In this document: positions 21,966 to 34,959 of the stretch, piece after piece
How the letters are laid out: every line of letters begins with the position of its first letter
Position numbering within the stretch: the first letter of the stretch is position 1
Source: Motacilla alba alba
Taxonomy: Eukaryota > Chordata > Aves > Passeriformes > Motacillidae
Assembly (NCBI RefSeq): GCF_015832195.1
Contig: NC_052046.1
Span: 29,044,911 to 29,108,910 of the forward strand
Length of the DNA stretch: 64,000 bases
Reading direction: 5' to 3'
Position numbers and translations under genes: made by a program
The notes under the pieces: model-generated
What the model saw: the letters and a program-made list of their open reading frames with translations, nothing else
Databases searched by the model: none
Told to the model about the DNA's origin: nothing

Positions 21966-24900
21966 AATTGTAATAAGTGGTGGCACTTGTGGAATTCCTT
22001 CCTGCCATGAAGGATAAATTATTATATAAAGGCTGTCACACGCGATACATCATCTACAAATTTTTTGAGTTCCTACTGCAGCTGCCATTTGGGAAAAAAG
22101 CCCCAACAGACCAGCAAAGAACACTTCCCTTAAAATACATGAAAAAAACATAGAGCTATTTGGCATAACAGAAATTCATCCCGAGGCTCTTTACCACTGT
22201 CTTTGTTATATTTGCCATTGGTGATGTGAACATCCATAGGACACCAAAACTCATGAAAGAAAAGCCATTCTACAGTTAAGTGGAAAAGTAAGGATTCCAG
22301 GCAAGATTTGCTCCATTCTGCTGACTAAAAGGTAATAAGAAGAGGACTGGGTTAACACTGAGATTTTGGTCCATTTCTCATAACTGACAAAAGTGAGGAA
22401 GATGATATAATCTATATGATAAGTCCTTGAATTCAGCAACATTTTAAAAATGCCAACACAATTATAATATATTTTCTGACAGAATCTTAAGGATGGAACA
22501 GAATTCAGAGGCTGCATCCATTAAGGTTCCAGCTCACTCATTCCATTTTGCCCTCTTACCCCACCATCAACCCCATACCATTGTATTTTGTGGGAAGACT
22601 ACAACACAGACAAATATTGAATCAGTCTTTAATACTTTCTCTAAAATATTATCTTAACTAAAGAAAGAACAAAGAATTGACTATTTGATACCATGAAAGC
22701 TTTCTTAGGAGTTGTACTGAAATGAAAATTGCTACCTGACCTTTACACTGTTATTGCAACTCCTGGTCACATATGCTTACATCGTAGTGACAGAGCATTG
22801 ATTACAGTCATTCTTTCTGTAACGTAATTTTCCAAATTCATTAAGAATAAGATAATGTCTGGCAAAAGGTCAGGCTTGTTATACTAGAGAGAAGCAACAA
22901 AGTTTGTGATGGTTTATCAGCATTCAATAAAATATGATTAATCTATTGCTCTATTATGATAAAATGATAGATTTTATCTACCATTAAATTGCATTGATAA
23001 TTTAGAAAATATTCTTTAAAATATACTTTGTTTTAACAAGCTCCTTCAGCAGCAAAAGAATTATATAAGATTGTCAACAATTTAATTAATCTCTACATGC
23101 ACATATAGTCAACCTTGCATATAATATATAATTGTGTATATTATGTATTATATAGCATGCAATATGACATGCATACATAATTTTCCTCAGGTTAGCAATT
23201 AAGTTTCCAATACTTAGAGAAAAGGATGTTCTAAAAATTATGATCAGAATCATTCTGATTGCTGTCATTAATTGTTGGATTTCTTGTATGGCATGTGCTA
23301 TGCATGAGTGATAAGAAAACCTGAGTTACTGGCATATATTCTTTATTTTTCTGGGCAGTTGCTTTTTTATAACATTTATAATTTTCTATAACTAAAAAAA
23401 CCCATTTTGAATTGAGAAAAAGTAAAAAAATAGTAAGATATTCTATTTTTAAACTGACAGGTTTAAAGCTATTTCTTTTTGCTCACTTAAAAGTAGTACA
23501 AGAGAGGAGTATACTGTCTTCTTCATTAATAAAGGAAACAGCATAGCTCAACCTTTTCTGATGACTGAAACTGAAAGACAAGACAAAATAATGTATTTAA
23601 AGCTCATGTTTATCGTTAATGTTCTACAGCCATCAGTGGGAACCATATTGTCAATGCTGTCATAAATTTGGTGTCTGAAGATCATTATTTATGCCTAAAA
23701 ATAATTGCACTGAGAATCAAATTTCAGTCTTCTTTTAACTACTGTTAAGCATTTTTAATACTGTTTGGTGTAGCTGTATGACCTAAAAAATAAAATATGT
23801 AAGAAAAATTATTTGATTTTGATTGGTAGCAGTAGTTCAAAGTAGTATTAACGGAAAAACCACATAAGTATCAGAGTGTTTTTATCTTTGAATAAGTACT
23901 TATAAAATGCTCCAGCAAAACAAACCAGCCAGTGAAACCTCAAAAAATGCAAGGGTATAATGTGGAATTCCACCATTTATGTCAGAAATGAAGTTGGCAA
24001 GCCATCCCAAATTGTCCTTATTTCTCTTCATGTCATTAATTCATGTTTTGTCACGCCTATTTCTTGTGAATTTAATCGAGGTTTTGTTTTTTTCTCTATT
24101 GTCTTTACTCATAAGAAACAGTTTCTTATTTTTCTCTTTCTTTCTGTATATTTCTTCTGTTCTCTGGTTCTCTCACGCCTTGTATTCCTCTTGTTTCACA
24201 TCTCTGCTATTCCACTGCCCTCTAACACTTTTCACTACCCTGTTATGCGCACACAAAATACCCAAACAGACATTTCAGGATTGTTGGTGTAAGTTGTCAA
24301 GTTATCATGTACTATATCCAGAGTGCAAGCACTCATGGTAAGTGATTTTAAATGGAATTTCTTCTTGAGAGAACATGATCCAAATGTGCATTGTTTATAA
24401 TTGTGAGCCAGTGGGGAAGAAATCTTCATAGTTTATTCTACAGTGGTATCATATGGTATGTCATTAACTAATGTATCTAGCAGGAATTAGCCCAGTTTTT
24501 CATATCTAATTATGTAATTCACTAATCTGCATATGAACCATGCTTTAATTTATACAATATATATATTTTATCCTCTGCATAATATGACCCAATCGTCCTC
24601 TCATATTTCTAGTGGTACATAACAAAAAGACTCCATGATAGCAAAATTATGTCCTGGATTTACAGCTTCTATCATAATACTTAGCAACTAGTAATGTTCA
24701 AAAAATAGTATTTTTCCTTATAAGCCATCTTGGACTCCATGATCTAAAACATCAGCTGATTTTACCCACTGTTCATCTGTTTGTTGTCAATGCATCTGTA
24801 TAGTTATTGCCATACTGCAAGGTGGAAGACACCGTAGAAAACAAGCATGCAAAGTGGACAATTATAGAGCAGAAAAGATGAACAAAGCAACAACAACAAA

Positions 24901-27040
24901 AATGTACCAAATTAAACTGCCGTTTCTAACAGTATCAAATGAATATTGCACTGCCAGTCATTCACAGCATTCAGTCGCCATTCCAGGACTGCTAATCTGC
25001 AGGAAAGCAGGATTAAAGTCTTAACATGTGGTAGAATCCATACAAAATGCATTATTTATTTGAAGCAAAGTATGCCAGTGATTCACGAGGTTAAATTAAA
25101 ACTTCTCATTTGAAAATGAATGCAGTTCTGAAGTAGAAAATTTAGCAGAGAGTGATGGACCAGCCTCATTGCAAGATCTTATGACATGAAGAATTTTTTC
25201 CACAGAGCTAAGCAGTCATCTTTTTAATGGCACAAGGGCTCTTTAACTTGTCTAAATTATATTAATGGAATTGATATTTTATTTAAGCTAAAAAAAAAGA
25301 AAATTCAATTTTGTCTTTAAGTAATAATATTTTCTTGATCTCTACCAACTTCTTTGTGCTTCTTGAAGCATATTTTAGCCTTCAGAGAAAGTTTGCTATT
25401 TACCTGTTACTAGCTATTCACTGTGAACCACGACCTACAGAAGACCTGGGCAATCTGCAGTCCACCAATATAATCCTCTTCCTCTTCCCCTTCTAAGTTT
25501 CTCACTGCGGAATAATCTTCTGGCTATTTGGTTGGCTAGATGAGCTACTACAGTTACACACCAGCTACTCTCATGTTTTGAGTTTTTTTCTTTAAAAGTG
25601 TCAGGTTCTGTGACTAACATTCTTTAACACAGGAGTACAGGTTATAAAATTCTGTGTTACTCACATGACTCAAAAATGTAGATGTTATGGTCACTACAGC
25701 CATCTCCAGTTTAGAGTTTAAATTCTTATAAAATTTAAAATCTTATTTCTGCTTAAATAAAGCAGAAAATAACACACATACAAATAGTATTTAAAAATCC
25801 CTGAAGTTACAGGTTTTATCTTGCCGTTCTAATCTGTTCAGGTTTCTACCAAGAAATACAGGGACAGAAATGTAATGATTTTCCTGCACCATTTTTGAAT
25901 CATAAATAATATACCATCAAATGTATAAGCCAGTGTTCAATTTTATATTTTATTTTATAAGAAAAAATAAGTAATTATATCATTGATCTGTTTTCAAATT
26001 CTCTGTAGTCTGTCCTTTTCCACACATGGTTTTTATAAAATTATTAAAAATACAGATATTTTAATGTCTTTTTGCATTTGCCTCAAGTAAAAAAATAAAA
26101 AGCAATGATTTATATTATGTTTTTGTTCAATTTTATTTGGAAAAAATAGTTCTGTAGTCATAAACTCACATGACCCCATTTGAACACTGAACATTTGAAA
26201 ATCAACTTTTCATGGAGAGTCGATAGAATATTTTAAACTGCTGAAAGTATGAAATACATTGCACAGTTAATATTGCTACCATTATTTTAGATAAGATACA
26301 GGGCAAGAACACCAGTATATTGTGTACAAAGCTTTTACCTTCACTTAGATTAAAAATTGAAAAGAACAGCAATTCCTAGCTTTACAAACATAAATTGTTA
26401 GGGTTTTAACTGCAAGTTGTAGTTATGTCTGAATTTTAAAACTTGCACAAACAATATTTTCTGGCTGTAAAAGGGTGTTATCAGTGATTCTTGGAACCTG
26501 GTTAAGGAATTCAGTTTGTTCTTACGTTCTCACTGAGTACAATCCAGCTGGGTTGGATTCATTAGTGCTATAATTCAATAAGTCTTTTTCCTTCTTGACT
26601 TTTATTGAAGCTGTAATAAACTTTCAGAGAGACATTTGAACCCTGTATACTTTGTATAGTATATACAAAGGCTTTGTGAATTTGAATCATCATGTAATTA
26701 TAAATATCTTTAAATAAATGCAGTTATCTCTGATTCTATTTCATTCCCAGTCAGAACTTTGGCTGATAGTCAATTGTAACATAAACATATAAAGTTAACT
26801 TTTATTTCTCACTGATAGTGCTAAAATATAATCAAGATAATTTTTAGAAATCTGGTAGAAGTATTTTCTCCCAGGCAGAATATTTTTATGCAGGCTTCAG
26901 CCTGAAGCAGATTTTTCATGGCAGATTTTTCAAAACAGAAATTTCTAAGAGAACTGCTGACACAACCTTCGCTCCTAAATAGTAGTGTGAACTTGCCACT
27001 GTAATAATTAAGCAATTAGGCATGACAGAGAGTGTGAGTT
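21966..27040. other. AT-rich non-coding DNA
   Basis: Five kilobases without a supported gene or repeat. Overlapping frames at 23960-24341 lie in T-rich sequence and are rich in Phe, Leu and Ser, as expected by composition. Confidence 0.5.
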
Positions 27041-27047
27041 TCCTGAA

Positions 27048-27121
27048 ATAATCACACCCCTGGGACATTAGAAGTCGTGATCCAGAGATAAGTAGCTTTA
27101 ATCCCCCAAGGGTGTGATTAT
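27048..27121. repeat. Inverted-repeat element of 74 bp
   Basis: ATAATCACACCC at 27048-27059 is exactly inverted at 27110-27121. Pairing continues inward for five more positions with one mismatch (CTGGG with CCCAA). The interior (about 40 bp) is unpaired. It could be a miniature inverted-repeat transposon relic or a chance stem. No clear target-site duplication was found. Confidence 0.5.
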
Positions 27122-27334
27122 CTTATGATAATCTTTCCTCCACACCCCCTGGAGGAAATTTATAAGTCACATAAAAATCTTCAGTGTAAAGTAAAAAGTG
27201 CTGATATTGCAAGAAAAATTCTGGATATAGAGAGTGCTATGTGGCTTCCTCAAATTAAGGAAGAATTGCAATACACCACAGTAATTCATACAATTACCCA
27301 TCAGTCCTATCCATTTTACTGGAAAGAATATCTA

Positions 27335-28062
27335 CGAGCATTGGCTGGGGCAACCATGGATATGTGTACAGACTGGGGAATGGGAAGCTGAAAAACAGTG
27401 TAATGGAAAGGGACCTGGGGCTCCCAGTCAATGGAGGGTTGAACATGAGCCAGCAGTGCCCTGGCAGCCAGATGGGTTAAGCGTGTCCTGGGGGGCATCA
27501 GGCACAGTGTCACCAGCTGGGCAAGGGAGGGGATTGTCCTGATCTGCTCTACACTGGGGCAGCCTCACCTTGAGTGCTGGGAGCAGTTTTGGTGCCACAG
27601 TATAAGACATGAAAGTATCAGACAGCGTCCAAAAGAGGGTCATGGAGATGGTGAAGGGCCTTGTAGGGAAGCCATATGAAGAGGGGATGAGAGCACTTGG
27701 TTTTTTCGGCCTGGAGAAGTCTGAGGGGAGACCTCATCACAGTCTGGAATCTCCTTGTGAGGGGAAGAGGAAGGGCAGGCATTGATCTGTTCCTCTGTGG
27801 TGACCATTGACAGAAACCAAGGAAACAGCCTGAAATTTTGTCAGGAGAGGTTGGATATTAGGAAAAGATTCTGCTTGTATATGGGCACTGGAAGAGGCTC
27901 CCTAGAGAAGTGGTCCCAGTACAAAGCCTGATAGGGTTCAAAAGGCACTTGGATGATACTCTCAGGCACATGGTGTGAGTCTTCAGAATGGTGCTATGCA
28001 GGGCCAGGAGTTGGACTTGATGATCTATTTGGGTCCCTTTCAACTCAGCATACTCTGTAAGT
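27335..28062 (+). mobile_element. CR1 LINE fragment (ORF2 3' end and 3' UTR)
   Basis: The order of words is characteristic of avian CR1: gtgtacagactgggg, gaaagggacctggggctcc, a gagtgctgggagcagttttgg stretch, cggcctggagaag, gaggggagacctcatc, ggaagaggctccctagag, and the terminal ggacttgatgatct with tttcaactcagc. It is 5'-truncated, as most CR1 copies are, and lacks a poly-A tail as expected. Many substitutions and stops show it is old. The conserved region is non-autonomous and untranslatable. Confidence 0.9.
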
Positions 28063-29039
28063 TATTGTAATCTTTCTCCAACATCTAATGTAGCAAATAC
28101 TGCTTTGAAACTTTTGAGGTTATCTCAAAACTAGAAATGTAATCTCTATTTGAGACTGCTTTACTTCCAGGTTATGACAAGAATGGCCTTCCAAAATATT
28201 ATTTGTAATTCCATCAGGAAATGCATGCACTGTACAAGGTAGCAAATAATATATAATCTCACACTTACTTCTGAAAGTTGTATTGGATGCTGAGGAGTGA
28301 TGCTGGGCTGCAAAGGGAATAAATTCCTTTTCATGAGTTGATGTCAAGCAAAACTGAAAAATAAAGTAACTTGAAATCATACAGTTGTCAGATCTTCTAA
28401 AACAGCCTCATGGGTTATTCACCTTGGCTTCTCCCTTTGGCAGTATAATTTGAAAACAAAGGTTGTCTACCCTTAATGTCGTGAAGAGAACACCACTTAT
28501 TTGTAAAAGACCCCTGATGTTGACACTGCTCCCTCTTACTTCCCCTGAAATGGCATTCAGCATTTGTGAACACTGATGTTTGGTTAATCAAATCAAGATA
28601 TTTTGGAAATTACTTCTGCACAGTTCCAGCTGTGCTTACACTGACTGATATATGTAATTTCCTTGGCTTACAGCAGCCTTGCACACACAGATCTTGATGG
28701 CACCTGCAGTGCATTATGCATTAACGTTTCTTCTGTTTTACATCACACTTCTACAAAATAAAATGTTGCGTACAGTTATTCCACCATTGCATCAAGATAA
28801 TGAAAACATCATACACTCACAATCAGTTAGCAGTTACTTCTTCTTTGTAATATTTAGCATTAAGGTGTTGACATTCCAAAGACTTAAAAAAATTAACTGA
28901 AAAATTTTGGGTATTGGTCAGGTTCAGCTTCGTTTTCTTGTTCCACCCTGGAATTTGATACAAACAAAAGTCTCCTGCAAGGAAGATTTTTATGCCTGTA
29001 GATAGTCTCAAAGTTTGCTGTCCTGTATTTATTGGAGGC
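28063..29039. other. Non-coding DNA between CR1 copies
   Basis: Nothing assignable. Short frames at 28120-28380 and 28679-28900 have no domain signature. Confidence 0.5.
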
Positions 29040-29750
29040 CAATATTGGTAGAAGCCTGGACTGCAGTGATTGTGCCTTGGTGAATTTCACTATCTCAAGG
29101 GATATAGGCCAAGCAAAAAGTCAAGTCAACACCTTAAACCTTGGGAAAGTAGTCTTTCAGTTGCTTTAAGGAACTGGTGGATGGGACGGACATTCTGCAA
29201 AACCGCCATCAGGAATAAAGGTGCAGAAGGGATCTGTCAAATATTTAAAGATATTTTTCTTAGAGCACAAGACCTTTGCAAGAAATCGGACAAGGAAATT
29301 GGAGACCAGCATAGATTAATTTTTTTTTTTCTTTTGGTTAAGCTGAAACACAAGATGAAAAAGGACAGAAAGGACAGTCACTAGAAGCAGGGACACACAT
29401 TCTTGGAAGATTATGGGGATGTGGGTTGGGAGTGTAGCAATGAGATTGGAAAAGCTAAGGGACAAATCTAACTGTAACCAAATTTGGCAGGGGATGTGAA
29501 AAGTAAAAAGTGCTTCGTACAGGTACATTAGTCAGAAAAGGAAGACAAAAGAAATTGTACCCCCGTAAGACAGAGGATCTGATGACAGCTGACATGGCGA
29601 AGACTGAAATACTCAACATTTATTTTGCATTTTGCACTGGAAATTGCTCTTCTTGTATCTCTTGGGATGTTCAATCTCAGAGCAGAGACTGGAATAAAGA
29701 AGTCCAGTTCCTCTCATCATAGGAGAAAGTCAGGTTCAAGTAACCTGATG
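29040..29750 (+). mobile_element. CR1 LINE ORF2 fragment
   Basis: Broken pieces of CR1 ORF2 lie in order but in shifting frames. A linker after the endonuclease domain is followed by the IFKDIFLRAQDLC-like segment (about 29245-29283). Then comes an ISQKRKTKEI-like segment (about 29528-29556) and a DLMTADMAKTEILN-like segment (about 29576-29615). These precede the reverse transcriptase in CR1. The RT palm and the 3' UTR are absent, so the copy is truncated at both ends. An LTR abuts its right end at about 29751. Stops and frameshifts make it non-functional. Confidence 0.85.
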
Positions 29751-30206
29751 TGATCCACTGATAAAAGAAGTAGGATGAGATAAAGACAGTTTGTTATGTA
29801 AAGCAAAAGCCATATGTGCAAGCAAATCAAGGAATTAATTGTCCCATGGGCAGGCAGGTGCTCAGGAAAACAGGGCTCCATCAGGCATAATGGTGACTTC
29901 AGAAGGCAGGGTCTTCTCTCTGAACATCCTTTTCTGAACATTCTTCTTCACACAGTTTTTCATTCATTACCATATTCATGACCATCGTATGGTCACATGC
30001 AATACCTCTTGGGTCATTTGGGGTCGCCTGGCAGAGCTATGTCTACTCCCAAAATCCTTGTACTGCCCCAGCCTCATCATTGTTGTGTGGGTAAGAAACA
30101 GTACATCCCTGAATTATCAACTCTCTTTCCATCACAAATCCAAAACTAAGCCCTATCCTAGCTACTGTGAAGAAAATTAACTCTTATCCCAGCTCACACA
30201 AGCACA
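29751..30206 (-). mobile_element. Solo LTR, avian ERVL-like, minus strand
   Basis: Read on the - strand it starts TGTGCTTGTGTGAGCTGGG at 30206. It runs through a TTAATTTTCTTC segment and a degraded promoter region, and ends with the U5-type string AACAAACTGTCTTTATCTCA (within about 29770-29800) before TGGATCA at 29751. It is a TG...CA element of 456 bp. The flanks tgatg (29746-29750) and tgatt (30207-30211) match at four of five bases, as a target duplication would. No internal region is present, so it is a solo LTR. It has the same layout as 46859-47415. The family assignment rests on recalled avian LTR patterns. Confidence 0.78.
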
Positions 30207-32537
30207 TGATTATGCAATATGGAAAACAAAAGGGCAGAACACACTGGCCAGTTTTCCTAAGAAATTACAGAGTTCATCAGAGCTATAAGTCTTTTAATAC
30301 TTGTTTACTCCGTTTATTTTTTTGCTGTCAACATTATGTCCACTTATGTTCTTGCTGAGTTAGAATACAAGATTTATTATGAGATACAGGACCATGTGTA
30401 ATTACAAGCAGGGCCAAAAACTCTGTAATAGATTTATGTGGTTCTTAATGGCATTAAGAATCCAGGAATTTTTTTTTTTTTTTTTAGAGTTTAGACAAAT
30501 ATATAGCATAGCACATTTTCTGTTAGACTACCTCATACTTACCGGTTCATACAAATAAAGTCAGTATATCTGGACATTATTAATGATTTGGGAAGCCATA
30601 GCTTTGCATTTTTTCTATGTAGTTTTGGTTGCTCATGTACCTTCTATAAACCTCAGGATTTAGAAATTAAAATGGAATGGACGTCTTCAAAATACATCTG
30701 AGAATTTCCAATTACCATACAACTCCATTTTGTACTCCTTTTTGCAATATGACAGCATAGAAGAAAAGACAGATTAGGACTCCCTTTTAATATTAGACAA
30801 AAAATTAAATATTCACTTTAAGTTGATCAGCTGTTAGGCAAAGATTTCTACTCATTAAGAAAAGTTATCCTTTGTTAATGGATTGATAACATCATGAACA
30901 ACATCTACAATAACAACTGCTATTTGTACATGGGATAAATTTTCTGAGCTGTAAGATATTTTTTTAACTCTCTTATTACACCATGTTCTTACACTACAGC
31001 TTTCTTTGCATCACCTTGCAAAACTTGTACAGAACAGTACAAGTCAATGTCACAGCAAAGAAGGGAAAAGACAGCAAGTGTGTGATGACAAAGTGAAACT
31101 CCTAATCAAATTTCATTGCAGGAATAGCTTTAGACCTGTAGAAGCGATGCAAGCTGATCAACTTGGCAGCCAGTCGGCATTTTTATAGAAAAACAGACAT
31201 GTTTTAGTAGAAAGGCAGGAATCATTTTCATATTAGTACTTAAACAGAACAGCTTTGTGGAGCTCTGAAGTGATCAAAACAGCAGTAAAGGAAATATTTT
31301 AAGAAATAACACTAAAACATTTCATAATTTTTCATACATATGCTCTGGAAAATTCAAAAATTATCTACTAATTTTACTTATAGACAGATATCGCGCACAT
31401 TCAGCTCTCTCATTTCTCACTATACATGTCACCATAAGGTCATTCCTGTTCCCAGTGGAAATGGCATATAATTTATTAAATTTGAAGTTTTTGCTTGTGC
31501 TGTTTCGTGGTTTGTCTTTGGTTTGTTGGTTTTCAGTTTTTCTTAGAGGTGGTCAGCCAGATTTCACAACCAGGGTTTATCTAAATCTTTCTTACTTTCT
31601 GAACTAAAACTGTTGGGTTGCATGCTTTCCTGTCCATCCACTCAACTGTAAATTCCAAGCAGATGCCATATTTTCTATCCCTTCTAATGTATCTTGTGCT
31701 TTCCTCTTAGCAATACAGTAGTGATCCCTACAAGTTTTAATAAAGTGAAGATAGGGAAATTAAGTTGCTTGTTGTTTTTTGTCTTTTGAATTAATTTTTT
31801 TCTATCTAAAATGAAAAGATTTTTTTTTTAATTTGGAAATTGTTGTGGGAAACAGACTTTGGCTAAAATATAAGAGAAAAACATGGAGGTAACATTACAA
31901 GACATCAAGAAAAACAAATACTTTGATCAGCATTTTATCTAAGCTTTGGAAGCCAAGGGTGAAGGGCAAATGAAGGACAAATTTTAGAATTTTGAAGACA
32001 GCTATATTTTAGAAGAATTTTTGTTTAACCTTCAGTGTTATCTGCCAGGTATCTGAAACTAGAAGGAAAAAACAACAAAGGAAGATATGCCTACAAATTT
32101 TTATCAAATTTAATTTTTTTAAATTGAAATAGAGGTAACTCTCACCATCCTCAAGAAATTGAACAAATGGTCAAGAAATTGGATGTTTTCAGAATGATCA
32201 CTCTGCACTTAATGAATACAATTTTTATTTAGTTCACAACACTCTCAAAGAAAATTCAAGATATGATCCAAACATAGTCTTGCTTTGAGTTTCATTTCTT
32301 TCTCTTTCCCACTTCCTATACGGTACTGTATTGATGATAGACTTATTAAATGAAGTCCATCTCAACTTCATACACCTATCAATCAAATGAAATTAAATGT
32401 TCAAATTAAATGTTCAAGTCCTGTTCAAATCACGATGGTTTTTAGCATCCCTTCTGAAAGGTGCATGAAGCCTTCAAAGAAAATTGGTATAAAGATTTTA
32501 TTTTTTAATACATAATTTTAATTTTTTCATTGTGCAA
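30207..32537. other. AT-rich non-coding DNA
   Basis: No gene or repeat family is recognised. A T-run of about 16 occurs at 30470-30485 and a G/T-rich patch at about 31500-31545. Confidence 0.5.
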
Positions 32538-32559
32538 TATTATATATATATATATATTC
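32538..32559. repeat. (TA)n microsatellite
   Basis: About 11 TA dinucleotides. Confidence 0.9.
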
Positions 32560-32651
32560 ACAAGAAATCCGTCCACCCGCCTTCCCTCCCTTCCCCACCC
32601 AAATATAAAGAAGAACTTTATTGTGTGGGTAACCATGCACTAAAACAGATT

Positions 32652-32822
32652 GCGCAGAGAGGTTATAGGTTTTCCCTCACTGGAGATATCCAAGATCCAT
32701 ACAGACACAATCCTGGGCCATTTGCTCTGGGATGACCCTGATTGAGCAGGAGGATGGGACCAGATGACCCACTGTGGCCCCTTCCAACATCACCCATTCT
32801 GTGATTCTGTAATGCTGTGATT
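32652..32822 (+). mobile_element. CR1 LINE 3' terminus
   Basis: A 170-bp 5'-truncated copy contains cactggagatatccaaga, catttgctctgggatgacc, gaccagatgaccc and the conserved ccccttccaac. It ends in the family's terminal repeats (attctgtgattctgt). The intact terminus and readable motifs make this the clearest CR1 3' end of the window. Confidence 0.93.
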
Positions 32823-34955
32823 ATTCATCATAATGGGTTTAATAATTTCAATAAATAGGTGCTTCTAAAGATAAAAAGAACACTATTGAAGTGACTAAAC
32901 TAATTATTAAATCAGCAGGTTAAAAATTCAACATTTATAGTGCCTTTTTGGAAAGGTTACCACAAGCATTTCTTAACTGTCCATTCAATATAAGCCTCTG
33001 ATTTTCAACCGGCTTAGAACTGATGTACAGAACTGTCCAAACATAAATTGATCAGTTTGATGCCACTTTACTAAAAGCAGACTCATTCTGCAAACTAAAA
33101 GTCATGAATCATCTACAAAAAACTTTGACAACTTTGATGGCTTCTTAAACATCATATAGTAATGACTTTAAATTTATTCCGGAAGACTAGTAATGCTAGA
33201 AAAAAAAAACAGACTCAAGCAAACAACAATAAAAAACACCATCAAAAATCCCAAACCAAATATAAAAATTTCTAACTTTGTATTATATATATTCTAGACA
33301 TCAAAAGACATGATTGACATTTTAGATTGGCAGAAATTTCTGGTGTTTCTACCAGTTTTATGCTTTGCATTGCTGGCACAGCAAAAAAGTCTGATTTCAT
33401 ACCATATGGAGTCAAAATAACTTTAGCACAACTCCAGTATCCCTAGATGCTCCAGTGATTGGCAGGATTTCTGTGGCGGTTTTGGAATTGGTTTACATTT
33501 ACTAATAGAAATATTGATAGTGAGTTTGGTTTGATTTGTAGAGCCTCTTTCTGACCTTCCACAGCTAAATGGAGATGCCAAACTTTAGGCTGACACATCT
33601 AACGTCCAAAACTCATCATAATACAAGAATTCCCAATTTAATTGAATAGGTTACTATGCTCCAAGTGGCAGCTGTTTTTTGTGGGATACAGCTCAGGGCT
33701 CCTGCAGTCTGTTGGCTTCCTGTACTGGATACAGGTCATCAATGCTGCATTACACTGCAGAAACACTGCACTCTTGCTTTCCCCTCCGTGTGAAGGGATT
33801 TGTCTCCTCCAGAAGATTTATTCCAGTACTTACATTCACTGTCATTAATACGTGTGAAGATATGTCCACAGTGAACAACTGTGACACTAGACCCAGTGCA
33901 AAATTTATAAGAAAAATATAATTTGATGGTTAATCCATCTCAGAAGCAAAGCATCCCTCATATAAATGTTGATTTATTCTGTGGCTGTGTCTGCCTAGCA
34001 CTAGAAACTGATTATATGTTGCAGATACTAACACAAATCTCATGGAAATCCTGGACGTCAGTTTAAACTGCCTGGTTTTCTTCACTGGGACCTGGCCCTT
34101 CCCAGAATAACCAAGAGGCTTCTATATAAATGCACAAAATCTTCTTTCTTGCAACAAATGCTGATGAAAACATCAGAGATGAAGGGGCTAGGATAGACCT
34201 CACAAAAGGCCAAGGACTGCCTTCTCCTTATGTGTGAGTTGCTTTTAAAATGTCTCTTGCTCTTTGCCCTGGCTAAGCTGCACTGCAATCGCTGGCCATC
34301 ATTCTCAATGTCCTGAGAGTCACATTTCACCTCGTTAAAACAGCTTTTCTGGAGAAGTCTTGGCAACTTAATGATATGATTTTAAAGTTTGATTTCTTTA
34401 TGTGAAATAAGTGCAGCTGTTATTACAGAACTTTTCTTATTTCAAAGTTCATTCAAGTTCTGATTGACAATGTACAACTTCAAATAGCTTAGCTGGGATG
34501 TAGAGGCTGGCAAAGTACTTACAGAGTACTTATCCTCCAAGAAAGATCAAAATTTTGACTGAAGCAATTAATGTTAGTGAAACTCAAGTCTTTCCTTTTG
34601 TAGAGAAAGAAAATATAGAGCCCTCTTATACCTTGTTTCTGATACAGTATCCTTCATTATAATGTGACCTCTTTAGTGCAATTTCATTAAAATATATGTA
34701 TGCTGAAAAGGATTCTTATTTATTCATTTATTATCAGATTCAGTATATATAACTTTAAGTCGTCTGTTTATGCATGCCATGATTGATTTTTTGCCTGTTT
34801 ATAGTCTGTGAAGCAGATACATGGGACAAATGCTTGTGAAGAAAGATCACAAAACATCAGTAGTATCTTTCAGTACCTGCTAGATGAAACAAATAATGAG
34901 GATGTCATCATGGAAGTCTACTAGGCTTCCTAAGGCTTCCTAACCAGGAAAATGA
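32823..34955. other. AT-rich non-coding DNA
   Basis: Nothing assignable. Frames at 33642-33921 (+) and 34082-34366 (-) lack domains. Confidence 0.5.
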
Positions 34956-34959
34956 TGAC

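Noticed and set aside
23960..24341. Overlapping 110- and 120-codon + frames
   Set aside because: Two phases open over the same T-rich sequence, rich in Phe, Leu and Ser, as expected by chance.
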